5,338 bases of DNA from an uncultured Oxalobacter sp. (lineage in GTDB: Bacteria; Pseudomonadota; Gammaproteobacteria; Burkholderiales; Burkholderiaceae_D). The notes below the pieces were generated by a model. The model saw only the letters and a list, made by a program, of their open reading frames with translations. It was not told the DNA's origin and did not search any database. The DNA is taken from assembly GCA_937916185.1 (NCBI GenBank), contig CALGGD010000137.1:1-5338 (forward strand), given 5' to 3'. The number at the start of each line of letters is the position of its first letter. Position 1 is the stretch's first letter. Below, one piece after another: positions 5,131 through 5,338 of this stretch. The translations under genes and the position numbers were made by a program.

Positions 5131-5338
5131 AGCCCAGCATAGTGTGGAAACCAAAGCCGCTGAGTAAGTGTATGCCGGCGGAGTGTATCCTTTGTGGTTG
5201 ACCGATATGCCAAACACCTCATCGGTGATGCAGCATGCCATCAGCATCCGATGATACCACGGGGTTTCGGGTGCAATCTTTTGCGTCAGAGCCGCGCTCA
5301 TCAGCATGTATCTGAGGTTTGCCACGAGGCTTATAGCC
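5116..5338 (-). pseudogene. AzlC-family branched-chain amino acid permease, fragment cut at the junction
   Basis: Read on the minus strand from the window edge (frame open from 5337), the protein runs NLRYMLMSAAL, then ETPWYHRMLMACCITDEVFG, SVNHKGYTPPAYTYSAALVS and WASGCAA. This is the middle of AzlC/YgaZ proteins, inner-membrane subunits that with the small AzlD/YgaH protein export branched-chain amino acids: family members share NLRY-LLMS-A-L-QK, a TDE-FG segment and a following GWA-G helix. The GTG at 5325 is internal, not a start; the true N-terminus lies off the right edge. Similarity ends at about 5116, inside a membrane helix, so roughly the last third of the protein is missing. Beyond this the frame stays open to a stop at 4897-4899 but only reads the antisense of the OFA gene, so I do not count that part as AzlC. 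The gene is truncated by the same breakpoint as the OFA gene. Confidence 0.7.

Noticed and set aside
4897..5325. A single 142-residue minus-strand protein covering the whole right end
   Set aside because: Only residues 1 to about 70 resemble AzlC; the remainder is the antisense of the OFA gene. The frame is open across the join by chance, so it was annotated as an AzlC fragment ending at 5116.
5095..5338. Transposon or insertion-sequence boundary at the right end
   Set aside because: No terminal inverted repeats, target-site duplication or transposase coding sequence is visible; the foreign side is a recognisable chromosomal transporter gene.

Overview
The window looks like ordinary chromosomal DNA of a Gram-negative bacterium of middling G+C, most likely a betaproteobacterium of the Burkholderiales. 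The N-terminal wording of MetG, the ModE-like regulator and the OFA-type transporter recall Oxalobacteraceae, and Oxalobacter is a reasonable guess. This assignment rests on remembered family sequences, not on a search. No RNA gene, CRISPR array, insertion sequence or phage gene was found.

Layout. Positions 1-1630 hold the first 543 codons of methionyl-tRNA synthetase (metG, minus strand); its C-terminus lies off the left edge. Positions 1631-1749 hold an elaborate inverted repeat that reads as a terminator for the gene upstream and also contains the best candidate metG promoter. Positions 1750-2235 encode a small single-domain flavodoxin (minus strand). A 211-bp divergent spacer follows. Positions 2447-3532 encode the P-loop Fe-S carrier ATPase Mrp/ApbC (plus strand). 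Convergent to it, 3580-4686 (minus strand) encodes a one-component regulator with a ModE-type winged helix-turn-helix and a periplasmic-binding-protein-like sensor domain. A 204-bp AT-rich divergent control region rich in small dyads and repeats leads to 4891, where an OFA-family (oxalate/formate-type) MFS transporter begins (plus strand).

The transporter is broken. After about 74 codons, containing only the first membrane segment, similarity stops near 5112-5118. From there to the right edge the sequence is an internal-to-C-terminal piece of an AzlC-family branched-chain amino acid exporter on the opposite strand. Two truncated transporter genes therefore meet tail to tail without any intervening sequence. 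This is either a real rearrangement (inversion or deletion breakpoint) or an assembly chimera, and it is the most unusual thing in the window.

Functional reading. metG and mrp form a divergent pair that is also known from E. coli, here separated by the flavodoxin. The regulator and the OFA transporter form a second divergent pair. The likely logic is a small-anion-sensing regulator controlling a carboxylate (formate/oxalate-like) transporter, but the ligand and substrate are inferred from family membership only. I see no clearly new molecular system; the points worth checking are the 5112-5118 junction, the dyad-rich control region at 4754-4853 and the promoter-within-terminator arrangement ahead of metG.
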